A program made the translations under genes and the position numbers. This document shows, one piece after another, positions 47,399-59,800 of a DNA stretch of 64,000 nt. The notes under the pieces were generated by a model that worked only from the letters and a program-made list of their open reading frames with translations, had not been told where the DNA came from and did not search any database. The stretch's first letter is position 1. The number at the start of each line of letters is the position of its first letter. The DNA comes from Larimichthys crocea (taxonomy: Eukaryota > Chordata > Actinopteri > Sciaenidae): NCBI RefSeq assembly GCF_000972845.2, contig NC_040032.1:15465358-15529357 (forward strand), given 5' to 3'.

Positions 47399-50300
47399 GT
47401 GTGTGTGTGTGTGTGTGTGCCGTCATTCAACAGCAGCTAAAATTTCTGACTCCTTGCACAACAATGGCTCTGTGCTTCCAATATTAAACCCATGTGTGCG
47501 GGGTTAACGCCGCACATCTGGAACTTAGCTGCGAGGCCAAATGATGTCATGTGCAAAAAAGGGGTTAAGTTGCTGCTGGGGTAAACTCTCTCGGCTTCGC
47601 AGCGCGATAACTTAAAGAAAAGAATGTGCAATGCAAACACAGCGGTGGAGGAGTGTATTGTGTTAAATGGGGGGGAGGCCTTACGCCCAAGAGTGTGGAG
47701 TGAAACATATGTACACACATGTATTATGCTGGTGGGTGTTTAATTGACACCTACTGCTGTCTGCACCCCTCAGACTGCCTCCCCCCCTCCCTTCTTGTCA
47801 CCAAGGAAACCCTGGTCATGTCTCTGTCACCCCTGAGGGATAGCTATGCATCCATTCATATCTCTGCTAAGTCCCCCCCCCCCATTTGGCTGTCTAACCT
47901 TTTACAGTTTCAACACAAACCGATTCTGCTAGGTGTAAATTGGAGACATTTATCTGTAATCTAATGGTGTGTGCGTGTGTGTGTGTGCATCCCTGTCACC
48001 AAGTCTTACCTTGCAATGAGTACTGAGAGAAAAGGCGGGGGGGACAGACTCTGGTCTAAATACGATGATGCTGCCAGTCAGGAATAGCAAGACAGCAGAC
48101 CCGTGCAGTCTCGGATCCCTTTAAATAGAAATGCTCATCCTCCGCTAGTTGGCAAACACACACACACACACAGACACATAATAGAGAGACAGAGAAAGAA
48201 AGAGACAGAGAGAAAGAGTGAGGAAATACCACAGTCAGTTGGTGCACAGATGTACAAGACAGGAAAGGTTTTATTGTCTCAAATCAAGGGCAGCATCTCT
48301 CCTCCATCCCTCAGGTATTGCTGCCATTCTCTTTCCCTTTCTATTCTCGTCCCTCGGTTCCCTACAACACATGATTTCACACACATTTGATGCAAACCAA
48401 GACAAAGAGAGGGAATGAAATGAGATGAAAGAAAGAGGAAGGATGAGCCAGTAACCTTTGACAGACTTGGTAAAGCTTTCTTTCCTCATCATGGCCCGGC
48501 CCCATTGCTCTTTGCTATCTTCCCTACTTGTTTCAACAAGGCTCCTTTTCTTTCTTGATACCCAATATCCCAGCCTATTCCTTTCTCTTTCAGGCAATGT
48601 GTATGGCTCTGCCTATGCCTCACCCTCCCTTTTCTCTGCACGCTGTGTCCTTGTATCCCTGGCAACCGATGATATCATTTAGTCCAGAGCTGGGAGCAAG
48701 GCCTCAAGCAAGAAGGGGAGGCGGCGTGTAGAGTCTATAAGATTTGATGTATACTTCCACATTTCTGTGTTTTTTTTCCCTCTGTGTTTCACTCCTGTCT
48801 GCAGCCTTTTAACACCTGCTCTGTCAGCTGAATAAAAAAAACAACAAAAAAAACATACTCATCATGGATGAGCTGCAAATCTAAAAAAAAAAAAAACACA
48901 CACTCCAATTTGTGTCCTCGTTTGGACAAATCAACAGTCTGTACAGATCTCACACTCACACCCTGGATCTGCTTTTGCTTACTGCAGCCAAACCACTGCA
49001 GATATGCATCTCTATGCTTGAGACACCATGTGTGCACGTGTGTCTAAAGTAGTAAAGGCTACTGATCCTATAACCATAAAAGGAAGGATGGGGCTGCACC
49101 AGAGACCAGGACCGGTCTCTGGTGGCTCCTTGGCTAACTAACACGAGGAGCAGAGACGTGAAGGGAACAGATGGAAGTGGGGAAGCGACAAGCGACAATG
49201 TACAGGCAAGACCCAACTGAATGCATGCACATGCATGATTTTTTATTGGGATTCAGGCCTGAAATAGCGTCACCATCACAGAGAAAGAACGTACAGTATG
49301 AGGCGAATATCAATCACATTTCTAAAAATAACATCCCTGCAGCCCCGCTTCTCTCTCTCTTGCTCTATCCCCTTCTCCCTTTCCATAATAGCAGCTTCTC
49401 CCGGTGTATGCTCCATAAAGCACAGCCCTCTGAGGGGTACTGGAATGTACCAAGGCAAGGTCAAGAACAAGAAAGAGGGGTGTCTTTTGCAAACAATGCA
49501 AAATGTACTAGCTTTTTTTTTTTTTTTTTTACGAACAAAGACAATGAAGCGGGTTAACTAAAGACACAGAAAGCACGTGTGTGTTTGTGTGTGTGTGTGT
49601 GTGTGTCAGACAGCTGGCTTGTGTGCGAGGAACCGGCAACCTAGAATCTCGCATCCAGGTGGTTAACTAAGCTGGCAATCACACCAACCTGAAAGCATAC
49701 ATTGGGTGCACGTTGTACCTTAGTGACAGTAACCATAGATACCCTTTGTTTATTCTATTTTATCTCCAAAAATGTGTGTGTGTGTGTGTGTGTAAAGCGT
49801 GGGTGAGTTTTTTTTAGAAACGCACAACAAAGCAGAAAGATGTGTGTCAGAGCTGAACTTTCAAAAGGAAGCCGAGTGACTGTGTGTGTGTGTGACACAA
49901 TTTGGACGCTGCTCTAAATTGAGATTGATCATCACGCTTTTTTAAACTCTGTACACCTCCCACAAACACACACACACACACACACACACATATAAACACA
50001 AGGGCTGATATTCAACAGTTAAACATTCCACAGAGCACAAATGTAACCACAACACGAGTGTAACCGCAACAGCTCCCTTTCACTACATTCATCATTCTGC
50101 TCCCTGCATGTGTGCACTGCATGTGTGCACGCCTGTGTGTGTGTGTGTGTGGGCTTCATGCATGAACGTGCAGCACAGTCTGCAGACACACACACACTGC
50201 AGTATGTTCAAGCCAACAGACATCATTCAGGAACAATGACACACAAGCAGATCAACAAATGTAAGACAAACACAGAACAGAGGGGAGCTCTGTCCACACG

Positions 50301-50843
50301 CTCGCACTGCTTTCCCCCCACTCTGCACAATGCATGCAAACACATTTACATTCAGCCATAAGGAAGCACATCAAGCTGCTCCTCTGTGCTCCTCTATTAC
50401 CTCCTTTTTTCTTTTCTTTTGTTTTGTTTTTGTTTTTTTTGCCTTTGTTCTCTTTGGTCCACACACGCCCCTTCTGCTTCCCCTTTTTCCTCTCTTTCAC
50501 TCCTCGCCACCTTGTCTCACCCGATCCTCTCTCCTCTGTCTCCTTTCTTCCCCTCTCCTCCTCTTCCTGTTTCCACTCCACTCTCTGATGCTCAGGCACA
50601 CACAGCAGACTGATCCATGTAAAGAGACCGGCGAGGCGGGCCTTAGCTGCTTGCCAATCACGAGAAGCGAGCCAATGGAAGGAGGGGAGAATCTTTTATC
50701 TATCACATTTTGCAGTGAAGTAGAGGAGGCAGGAGGAGGAGGTGGGGGGGGGGAAAGAAAGCAGACAGAGGCATGGAGGGGCTCTTTATTTCCCTCTTCC
50801 TGTGTGTGTGTGTGTGTGTGTGACTGAAAGTGTATATACAATA

Positions 50844-50875
<32 letters not shown>

Positions 50876-51213
50876 TTGGAACACAGCCAGTACAGTAGAA
50901 GAGATATTTTAAATCCCTCCACTGCTGTAAGAGAATCTTTCTCGAGCTCATACAGACAAGTTTTGCAGTGTTTTTACCTGTGCAAAAACACACACACACA
51001 CACCTCATGCAGCTCTCATCCAAATATGATATTTACCAGCTCGATTAAAGAGCATCTTTTTGTTGCTTTTGGTGGAAGCTGGTATCTTTTTTTTTTTGGA
51101 GGGTGGTGGGTGAACTGGGAGAGAGTGAAATGGTGACAGAAGGGCCACCAGTGTTGGCTGAGCTCAAATGTCAAGTGACAGGATAACCAAGGGGGAGGTT
51201 GGGCTACAAGCTC

Positions 51214-51245
<32 letters not shown>

Positions 51246-51470
51246 TGTGTGTGCACGAGGGAGGGTCTTTGTGGCTCACAATCACAATGCAAAACAACCA
51301 CCAACCACTCACTCACTCTCCTCTCTGCACATTTTACCCATCGGCCACCGGTAAAGAAGGGAAGTGGGGGGAGCAGGCATAGCTGTCTGTGCTCGGTGAG
51401 TGCACAGCAAGAGGTAGAGACTAAAGGAGGGCTGATGAGGAGGCAGAGCAGTGTGTGTGTGTGTGTGAGT
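47399..51470. repeat. Cluster of TG/CA microsatellites
   Basis: About a dozen dinucleotide tracts lie within 4 kb: near 47401-47419, 47966-47987, 48157-48174, 49577-49606, 49773-49793, 49969-49990, 50133-50150, 50801-50822, 50843-50863, 50988-51003, 51214-51253 and 51448-51468. Both TG and CA orientations occur. Such density stands out against the rest of the window. Confidence 0.9.
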
Positions 51471-51605
51471 GAAATGGTGGAAGCAGACTGCTGACAGATT
51501 TTTCTTTTTTTTTTTTAACCTCTGAAGTGCCTTAGCAACAGCCCTCGATCAGTCTTACACTCTATTGGTCAATGCTTTGGCTCATGTGGGGTATTTGAAC
51601 CAATC
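50650..51605 (-). promoter_or_regulatory. kdm6b: Candidate kdm6b upstream promoter region (CCAAT boxes)
   Basis: Four CCAAT-type boxes, two at 50654-50676 (ccaat twice) and two at 51564-51604 (attgg, ccaat), lie upstream of kdm6b on its strand. No TATA or CpG island is clear, and no transcript start can be assigned. Confidence 0.2.
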
Positions 51606-52496
51606 AGCAAGCTTTGGTGCAAAACTAGTTGTAGTGGATTGGGGACAGCCTCATAGCATGGTGAATATTGGCTAAATTGAGCCCCCTGGTGGTTCAAGTG
51701 AAGGCCTAGAAATGGTGTCCTGTAGTTCACACAAGCGATGGGAGCATCTGTTCTGTCTCGACACAGTCCCCCCTGTCAAAAAGCAAAAAAAAAAAAAAGA
51801 TGTCATGCATGGGATGTAATGATACAGCAGAATGCCTTATGATATATTGTGTGGGAATAATTCTAATGTGGATTTAGCTGCAAATTGTAAAAAAAAAAAG
51901 AAAAAAAGATGAGTTTAATTTGGCAACAAATGAGCAATAAATAGGCAAACAAATGTGTTTTTAAAGATGAATTACAGCTGTCAATCGTGGTGAACCGAGA
52001 GAAGAACAAAGAGCAAAAGCCAAAAGTTTTGAGAGGAAAAGGAAAAACAGACCTGCCCAAAACAGCAAGATCCGACTAAGCCGACTTTAAACACAAATTC
52101 ATGAAATAATTCACGTAGAGCACAGAGAAACAGATCTGTGTCGGGATGTTCAAATGTGAAATGCATGAATTTACATAGCAGAATAAAATAGTTTAACACA
52201 ATATTGTATGGACTCACACTGTACAGCATGTTTGGTCTCTGATTAATCATTAAAACTCTGAATAAATGTAATTTTATTGGATTCAGGCTTTAACATCAGT
52301 GTTTTTTTAATTGTTTTTTTAATATGTGATAAATTGTGTTTGTTACACTTGTCATACTTTTAATTTATGCATCTAACACAGCAACTGGAAACAAGAAACA
52401 AACAAGCCTTGCACTGCCTCCAAGTGGAAAAATACATTATTACATGATGGCAGTCTGAGCTTTAGGAACGTGCAGAACGTGCAGACCTGCCAGCAG

Positions 52497-52522
52497 CTTT
52501 TATTTATTTATTTATTTATTTG
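52497..52522. repeat. TTTA tetranucleotide microsatellite
   Basis: A run of TTTA/ATTT units with few interruptions, about 26 bases long. Confidence 0.85.
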
Positions 52523-52639
52523 ATACAGTAAAGAAAGGGGTTAAATATAATACAGCAGAATCACAATGCAGTACAACATTACAACAGAATACATTAGATT
52601 ATCGTAGGTTACTGTGTTTTATATGAATTTATAACATTT

Positions 52640-53060
52640 ATTTATGACCTGCCTCACGTGGTGTACGTGTGCTCTGAGATCTGGGGAATTCGGAGGCCTG
52701 AATAATTTGCTTTCTGATGAAAGAGGCCACTGCCATCAGGGAATATTGTTTCCATGGAAGGATGTACATGATCTGTAACAATGCTTAGGCAGGTGGTACG
52801 TGTCAGAGTAACATCCACATGAAAGGCACGACCCAACGTTTCCCATCAGAACATTGGCCAAAGCATCACAACAAGCCTCCGCCAGATTGCATTCTTCCCA
52901 TAGTGCATCCTGATCCCATGTGTTTCCTTGACTTAGGCCTCCCATGACCCTTTCGTCGGGTCACTGTTTTTCCCGCTCGTAGACCACTTTTGATCAGTAC
53001 TGAGAACAGTAGGCCGGGAACACCCCACAAGAGCCACACTTGTAAGATGCTCTGACCCAC
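52640..53060 (-). pseudogene. Decayed Tc1/mariner-type transposase fragment
   Basis: On the minus strand, broken frames give GCTMGRMQSGGGLL, then VDVTLTRTTCLSIVTDHVHP and FPDGSGLFHQ. These match the middle of Tc1-like transposases around the second catalytic Asp region, where intact copies continue FQQDNAPCH. Here stops and frameshifts separate the blocks and the catalytic DNAPCH motif is destroyed (HQKANYS). No terminal repeats were recognised. It is a dead fragment. Confidence 0.65.
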
Positions 53061-55369
53061 TTGGGTCTTGTCAAAGACGCTCAGTCTTACTAATTTTTCC
53101 AGCTTCTAACATGTCAACTTTGAGGATAAAATGTTCAACATGCCGCCTAACATTTCCCAGCCACGATAACGAGACTTCACCTGTCAGTGGTCATAACGTT
53201 TCCCTGTACATACTCTACATATATATATATATATCAGAAAATATCGTCTCCAAAGTGCAGCCCTCATGACTCACATGGATAATGACTGTTTTGTTACATG
53301 ACCAGTAAAGAACTGATAACGTGTAACTCGACGGCGGTAAATTGTTGACTCTCTTCTGCCTGAAGCTGAAGCAGCAGAGGGCAGCTGAGCTGTGTCTGCA
53401 CTTGGGTCTGAATTTATAATTTTAATTGGTAAAAATGCTGACATATGAAAAATGTCTGTTCCCATAACTACATCATCAGCCCGGGCTACGTGAGTTATGA
53501 TTGTCATAACTCAAGATTAGATCAGAGAGGGCAAGCTGGTCCCACGATGAATAACAACACTCAGTCATTCAAATTGACTTATTAAGGGCAGTGAAGAATT
53601 GTTGCTCCGGCTAATCTGACAAACAGTTGCAATTTGCATAAAACAGAGTTGGAGAAGAGGACAGCAGGACAGCACCAGAAAATCCAACCATTCATCTGCA
53701 GCAATGCTTTTTATATTTCCTTTACGTTTAAGACATTTAGATCAGACTTCAACATCAACAGCAGCCAAAGTGTGAATGGATTTTTAACTGGGTGTTAATC
53801 CTATTCATTATTTCAAAGTGGATATGATTTATAACAATAATAACGTTTATCCATCTTGACCAATTATCCATTCCTGCAACTGCTTCAACAGTCACAAACA
53901 CCTGATTGTTCTTGAGATTCACAACTCTGACCTATAAGTAAACCTTGGTTGGGGATCATTCATTTAGATGGTAATATTTTTCAGAGCAAAGGACACTGGC
54001 AGGACATTGGGTGATGAGTGGATCCATCCGTTATAAGTCAGTGCAACCACCAACATGCAAGAGTCCTTTGCACTGCTGGAAACCGTGCAGCCACGCGCTA
54101 CTCAAATAGTGGTAGTAATGTGTCGTAATGAAAAGAAGAATTTGCATAATGTGTTCAGGCTGAAGACAAAAAAAAAACAAAACAAACTTGGAAGAGAGTT
54201 TCGGATGGATTAATTGCTTTGCACACAGCGAGCTGCCAAAATAGGTCAACCACTCATTTTGGCAGAACATTGAACCATTTGCTATGAAATGCTCATTCTG
54301 CTTCATAGCAAATAAAGTTTTCTACAGTATTAATGGAGTACAGGGTTATTTTCTTATTTTGCTTCTTCATATTTTAGCATCTTCACACTCGTTTTAATAT
54401 AATTCTCGCTCTTGATTGTACAAAAGCGCATAAAACGTTAAATATCTCGGATCATCGGTAATTTTAGGGTACTTTTTCTATTATATTTTAGGTAAAACTA
54501 TTGTCTTTGATTATGTAATAGCAAATATTAATGGGCATTTATGTCAGACCAAGCACACATACACTCTTTGTTACTATATGTTCTAGTTAAACTTAACATG
54601 CTTTATCTTCCTTTTGCCCATTGGCTTATCCACCATTCACACTGTATAGTATGTCTGATCCTCCCGGGTCACTTTAGGCCTTTTGTTCATCACTGAGACA
54701 GATTACACAGTTTTGCATTTTACTATTACCTTGATAGCACATTTCTGAATAACCCATTTACCATCCTGTCCTGTGTCTCATCCACACACGCAGCAGAAAT
54801 AAGTGTGATTTTTCACTTACTGCTACACTTATACTTACGTCACTGGAAAGAAAAAGGGATCTTTGCAAGGTCAAAATGTTTTTGCAAGATCGAGTTATTT
54901 TGGCAGGTTGTTTTAGGTCTTACATTTTGTGCCAAATGGAGGCTTCACGAGGGGGTGGCGGTTGCCAGCTTGTTCAGAATAGCTATGCTGGCTGAATTTG
55001 GTGTGGTACTAAACTTAATATGTAGAATAATGATATAAAAAAAATGACATACAGCACTGCTACTGTCAGTGTAATTCAAATGGAGATGGTGCACTTAACC
55101 TAAGATCAATAGATCCATAAGTTTGGTATGGAAGCTGTATTTTCAAAAAGAGCAATAAAACTTATAATTTAGGATACTATTCAAGACAACAAACAGCTTT
55201 TATTCAATATTACTTTATACTTGTAGGTTAGAGAAATGCATCCACCTGCACATCCACGCCCCCACCCGTGTTAGGAGGCCTGTCTCTCTTGGTCACATTC
55301 TACATGCTTTGCATATCTGCTTTGTGACATTTAAATCATAACTGCATAACATTTTGGGTCATTGTACTT
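53061..55369. other. Intergenic DNA upstream of the ENDOD1-like gene
   Basis: AT-rich DNA with an AT run at 53219-53235. No gene is recognised; short frames lack domains. The promoter of the downstream gene should lie here or further upstream. Confidence 0.35.
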
Positions 55370-55417
55370 GCAGGAGTCACAGCAGGAGCCACAGCAGGAG
55401 CCACAGCAGGAGCCACA
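55370..55417 (+). repeat. 12-bp tandem repeat, four copies
   Basis: The unit gcaggagccaca is repeated exactly three times after one copy with a single change (gcaggagtcaca). In the frame of the downstream ATG it reads Ala-Gly-Ala-Thr repeats without a stop. Confidence 0.9.
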
Positions 55418-55441
55418 GAGAGGGAGACGTTTCCTGACAAC

Positions 55442-56556
55442 ATGAACATGCTAACAGCATTATTCTTTGCTCTCTTGAAAATATGTTTTCTGCCTCTAAC
55501 ATCAGGAACGGTTGTCATGGATTTCAATCACATAGAAAGATGCAAGGACTCCCTGTACATGGGGACTCCACCGCGGGGGATCATCGAGAGCAGACTGAAG
55601 AAGATCTGCCAACGCTACGCAGACAAACCTCGTTTCGTGACCCTGTATGACCCCCTGAAGAGGATTCCTGTTTACTCGGCTTATACCTTCAAGAAAACAG
55701 AAGGAGACAGGCGTGTTGACTACCCCTGGATGTATGAGCCACAGGTTAGGAGATTCATTTGATTTTTAAAAATGACAAAAGCTTCATTCTTAAAGGGTTT
55801 TTTCATTCATTCATTTTTATTTTTTACTCTCACAGATGTTTAAAATGTCTTTTGGCTTAAACCTAGTCTACTTTAGAGGAGAGGAGGAACTGTTTTTTCC
55901 TATCATGTGACAAAAATGACTGTAAGTGCTCTTGTATGTCTCCACAGCTGGCAGAAATCGATGGAAATGGAAACATGCTGCCCTTCCCCACCGGATACCT
56001 CCACATGAAGTTTGAGGACAGCCAGGCAGTCCTGGATGACTACTCTGATGTGGTCCTGTACGAGAGAGGTCACCTGAACCCAGATCAGCATCAGTCCACT
56101 CCACACGACCGTGCAGCCACTTACACTCTGACCAATGTGGTGCCAGAAATAAGGGAGTTCAACATCGGGCCCTGGCGCGAGTATGAGGAGCGGATCCGGG
56201 TCCGCCTCAACAACTTCTGCCGTGGCACGGCCTACATCGTCACCGGAGTGACCACCAGAGGCAACATGATCCGTCGCAACAACCAGGACCGAGTGGCCAT
56301 CCCTGAAGACATCTGGTCCGCGTACTGCTGCACCGAGTACGACCGTAACGCACCGCACGATGTGCGCATCCGCTTCCCGTCCTACGCAGCCATGGCCAAG
56401 AACGCCAAAGAGGGCAACAGCGTGCATGAGATGTCGGTCCAGGAGCTTGAGATCCTTCTGAAAAACAGCATGGATGTCGACCAGAACCTTCAGATCTTCT
56501 ACGACAACTGCATCTCCCCATCCCCCCTGCCTCTGTACCTCCAGCATACCATCTGA
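55442..56556 (+). CDS. ENDOD1-like secreted DNA/RNA non-specific endonuclease
   Basis: Fish carry families of endonuclease domain-containing 1-like genes; the fold is that of the ENDOG/NUC1 metal-dependent nucleases. Coding exons 55442-55744 and 55948-56556, joined in phase 0 by a GTTAGG donor and cacag acceptor, give 303 residues. A hydrophobic leader (about 1-22, MNMLTALFFALLKICFLPLT) suggests secretion. Exon 1 carries the family start (VVMDFNHIERCKDSLYMG and the PVYSAYTF block). Exon 2 carries YERGHLNPDQ, with His143 as the expected general base in what is DRGH in the wider family, and TLTNVVPE followed by EFN, whose Asn is expected to bind metal. Cysteines at CCTEYD and DNC near the end fit the family. 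An in-frame reading upstream of the ATG stays open to about 55328, so a longer N-terminus is possible. I do not assign a symbol because paralogues are many. Confidence 0.88.
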
Positions 56557-56865
56557 AAAGCTCTCCCTGTTTGACCTTCTGTGTGCGCAGTGGGTTCATA
56601 CTTCACTTTCAACTAGATATTTGTGCTTTTTCCCCTCCACCCACATTATAAAGTAATGGTAATCAGATATTACAATTCTCTGTAGTGTTAATTTAAAGTT
56701 CCCCTTGCAGCTTAAAACAGGGCTGGTTATGGTTTAAAAAAAAGTTAAATTAGATTGTGTTGATGAATGCTTTCTCTCATTTTTTCTCCTCTTACAGAAA
56801 ATATAGAAACATGACATATATTTTACAGGAGAGATACTTTGTTGGGAGGTTATGCAAACTCATTA

Positions 56866-56871
56866 AATAAA
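56866..56871 (+). terminator. Polyadenylation signal of the ENDOD1-like gene
   Basis: AATAAA 310 bases after the stop codon, within attaaataaaacatc; the following sequence turns GT/T-rich as expected downstream of a cleavage site. Confidence 0.65.
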
Positions 56872-59800
56872 ACATCTTAATTTAATTGGCCTGTGATTGT
56901 GTTACTGTACTTGTATACTTTTTGGGTTTTTCATCTTTTACTGCGGCTCCCTTGTAATTCTATTAAAAGCTGAATGTGAGATAAGCTCAGGAAGACAGAC
57001 ACATTGTGTGAGTTTGAAAGTTTGGTGTAGTTATAAAGATTAGATTTGACTTTTATGGCTGTCTGATTAGTCAGTCTACTAGTTATAAAAGTCTTAATGG
57101 ATGGAACATCGCATACACAAAGTTTAACATCAACATTTCATTATTTAGTGTGAATATTAGCTGAGTATCCAATGAAAAATGAAAAGAAACGTCTGTGAAT
57201 ATGATAACATAGAAACATATTTAACATTTTATACTTCATGTGATGCTGAAGATTGTCTTCTGAGCTGCCGTCATCCTAAAATGACAGTGAGGTTGAGCAA
57301 AACTGAGTTTCCTTTCAATGCAGCTCATTCAGTTGGTGTTGGAAACAGTCTTCTGATGCAGCAGGCCCCTCTCTGTAGATTATAGTTGCACACTGCCATC
57401 TAGTGATGGAGGGGAAGAATTTTCTGTGTCTGCAGAGGTAACTGGGTTGAGCGCAAAAAAAAAAAAAAAGACAAGTGCTATGACATTACCTTGTGCATCA
57501 GTCACCCAAACACTTGTGCAACCTATTTACGATGAATCTGCTTAAGCTCTAACAAAGCTGATTTGGATTAATACAGTGCACATCGGCCATGAAAGTTATT
57601 AGATCCAACCAGGTTTAATAACTTGCTTCTTATTGCAGCAATAATTCAAACCAATTATTCTAATGCTGGTATTCCAGATATGGGAAACTATTAAAACTTT
57701 TTATAAATGGATGTATAGTACCCTTGTACAAATGCTGTAGACTCGAGCAAGGTCAGATTTGGCTTTTTCCCGCTCTTCTTTTGGGAATTCTTGCACACTA
57801 ATCAAAAATAAAAGTACAAAACAGCTGCAGGCAGGTGTTTCTTATAAGTGTACCTGCAATATTCATAATGCCAAAGATGTAATGTGGAAATAAAAAACAG
57901 TTGATTAGAGTGAAATATTTGACTTTGCAGAGATAATAAACAAGTGCAATGAGGTCTAAAAGAGCGTATTCACCGGCACTAAATGTATCAGTTATCTCCA
58001 CATCAGGCTTTGCATGAATGGAAAGTCATGCATTAACACAAATGCTTTATCCAACAGGAGCGGTGCGTCTGTGTGTTTCAGGATATTTGCTGTAATATTG
58101 ATTTATTGCGTACAGCAGCTGAATAAACAGAGATCAGAGGACGGTTTCCCTTCATAAAAAACGCTGCTGCCAAGTTATTTTAGGCTTTGAAACTCAAACC
58201 CCTCTAGATGATTTTAAAGACCTCATGGCGTGAAAGTCAGAACTCAGTTTGTGTGGCTTAGAACATGAAATAATGGGAGGTTAAGCTTTGGGAGGATACA
58301 TTTGATGGTAAAAACAACATAAAAAAAAACAGTCACATCTTTTTCTTCGTTAAAAGAGAAACGCCATCACACATTTCAAGCTCCAATAATCAATACTTTA
58401 AATACTGTCAAAGAATCAAATGGCTCTGACAGACCTGACCAACTCTACAGAGATTTCTAGTCTTGAAAATACCTTTATAAAAAAACTGTGTCTTACAAAT
58501 GTATTTATTTATTTATTTTGGGCTTTTTTTATGTCTTTATTTCTTGACAGCAGCAGCTGAAGACAGAAAGGACATTGGGAAGAGGAAGAGAACGGGTATG
58601 ACATACAGCAGTGAAACCATGTTACTGTGGTCAGGGCTACAGCAGGTGGAGTAAACTACCTGGGCATCCCCATTATTTTTAGGATTCAGGGTCTCCAGCA
58701 ACAATAACCAGCAAAACATTTTGATATCCCCACTGTACTTAAACAGCAAACAAGACTCAAGAACATGCCTCAGAACTAAAGTTAAACTTGTTCTGTATCT
58801 GCCGAATATGAAAATAAACAACTGCCTGATAACCGCTCAGCCACAGCGATGCCAAAAGCGGCTCCGGGTTGTGTCACTGCGGGATTCTTCTGCCACCACG
58901 TGGTGAGAAAATCTAACACACGTGACCAAAAAAAATGGCAAAGCGTTTGTTTAAGAATGTCTTTTAATGTTTTCCAGTTCAGATACACAACATACAGTGT
59001 GTAATATCCTCTATTTGAAATAGAAATATTAACTTTTAATTCTTTCAACCCCTTCTGGTCATTTATGCTCTCTCACAGTATCTTGAGCTTCAAGCAGGTT
59101 ACTGAATCAGACTAAATGAAACAAGACAAACAGGTGCAAGCCTTCACTTTACCATTCCAGCAATAAATGTCATAATAAGAAGATATTTGGATCCTTGTAA
59201 TGCTTTTTATTTTGCTCGTTTTTTTTTTCCTTTTTGTTTCCTTACCTTAAGCCAACATTAAAACTGTAGTGTAAACATGTAAACTTGGTGAGTGTGCTTC
59301 CATTATCTGTTGGCTTTCCGTACCCTTGTTATAGAAAGGAAAACAACAACAAAAAAAATTACGGTCTCAGCAATGCTGCTTCTGGAACTTACATCAAACA
59401 GCTGGGTCAATATTCCCACGAACAGAATGTAGCAGACAGAAATCGCAAAAAAAATAAAAATAAAAATAAAGGTAGCAAAACAACCAGCATGATTAGAGCC
59501 TGAAATAAGACCAAAAGAGTACAAAGGATTTCACAACCTCCCAATTACGGGTTATACTGTTTGACAATGCTCAAGACAACGTGAGACTCTTAAACAATTA
59601 AATCCAACAGCATCACAAGTAAAAGTCCGTGATTTTGTTTTCGAGCACATCTGAAACCATCTTTTTTTCTCTTCTATCTCAAATCATCTCTTCCTTCATC
59701 TGTTCTCTGCAGCTGTTCTTCAGCTTTTTAACCAATGAAAGGACTCATTTCACTCAAAAAATAAAAGCTGCCTTCGTGACTGCTGGGACAGTTCCAGGTG

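Larger units (their letters stand above)
45245..52600. other. kdm6b first introns and upstream DNA
   Basis: No coding exon was found between the first kdm6b coding exon and the Tc1 relic. The stretch holds one likely non-coding exon (45776-45832), many TG/CA microsatellites and CT-rich tracts. Long open frames near 50.3-51.5 kb are products of simple repeats. Confidence 0.4.

Noticed and set aside
50252..51494. Several frames of 90-165 codons on both strands
   Set aside because: They consist of translated TG/CA, CT and T-rich simple repeats (runs of Val/Cys, Thr/His, Phe/Ser) and have no domain or splice context.
52866..52945. A small novel gene suggested by overlapping minus-strand frames
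   Set aside because: The pieces line up as one frameshifted Tc1-like transposase fragment, so they are not separate genes.
55903..56599. Minus-strand open frames of 214 and 119 codons
   Set aside because: They are exact antisense of the ENDOD1-like exon 2, which carries the family motifs on the plus strand.
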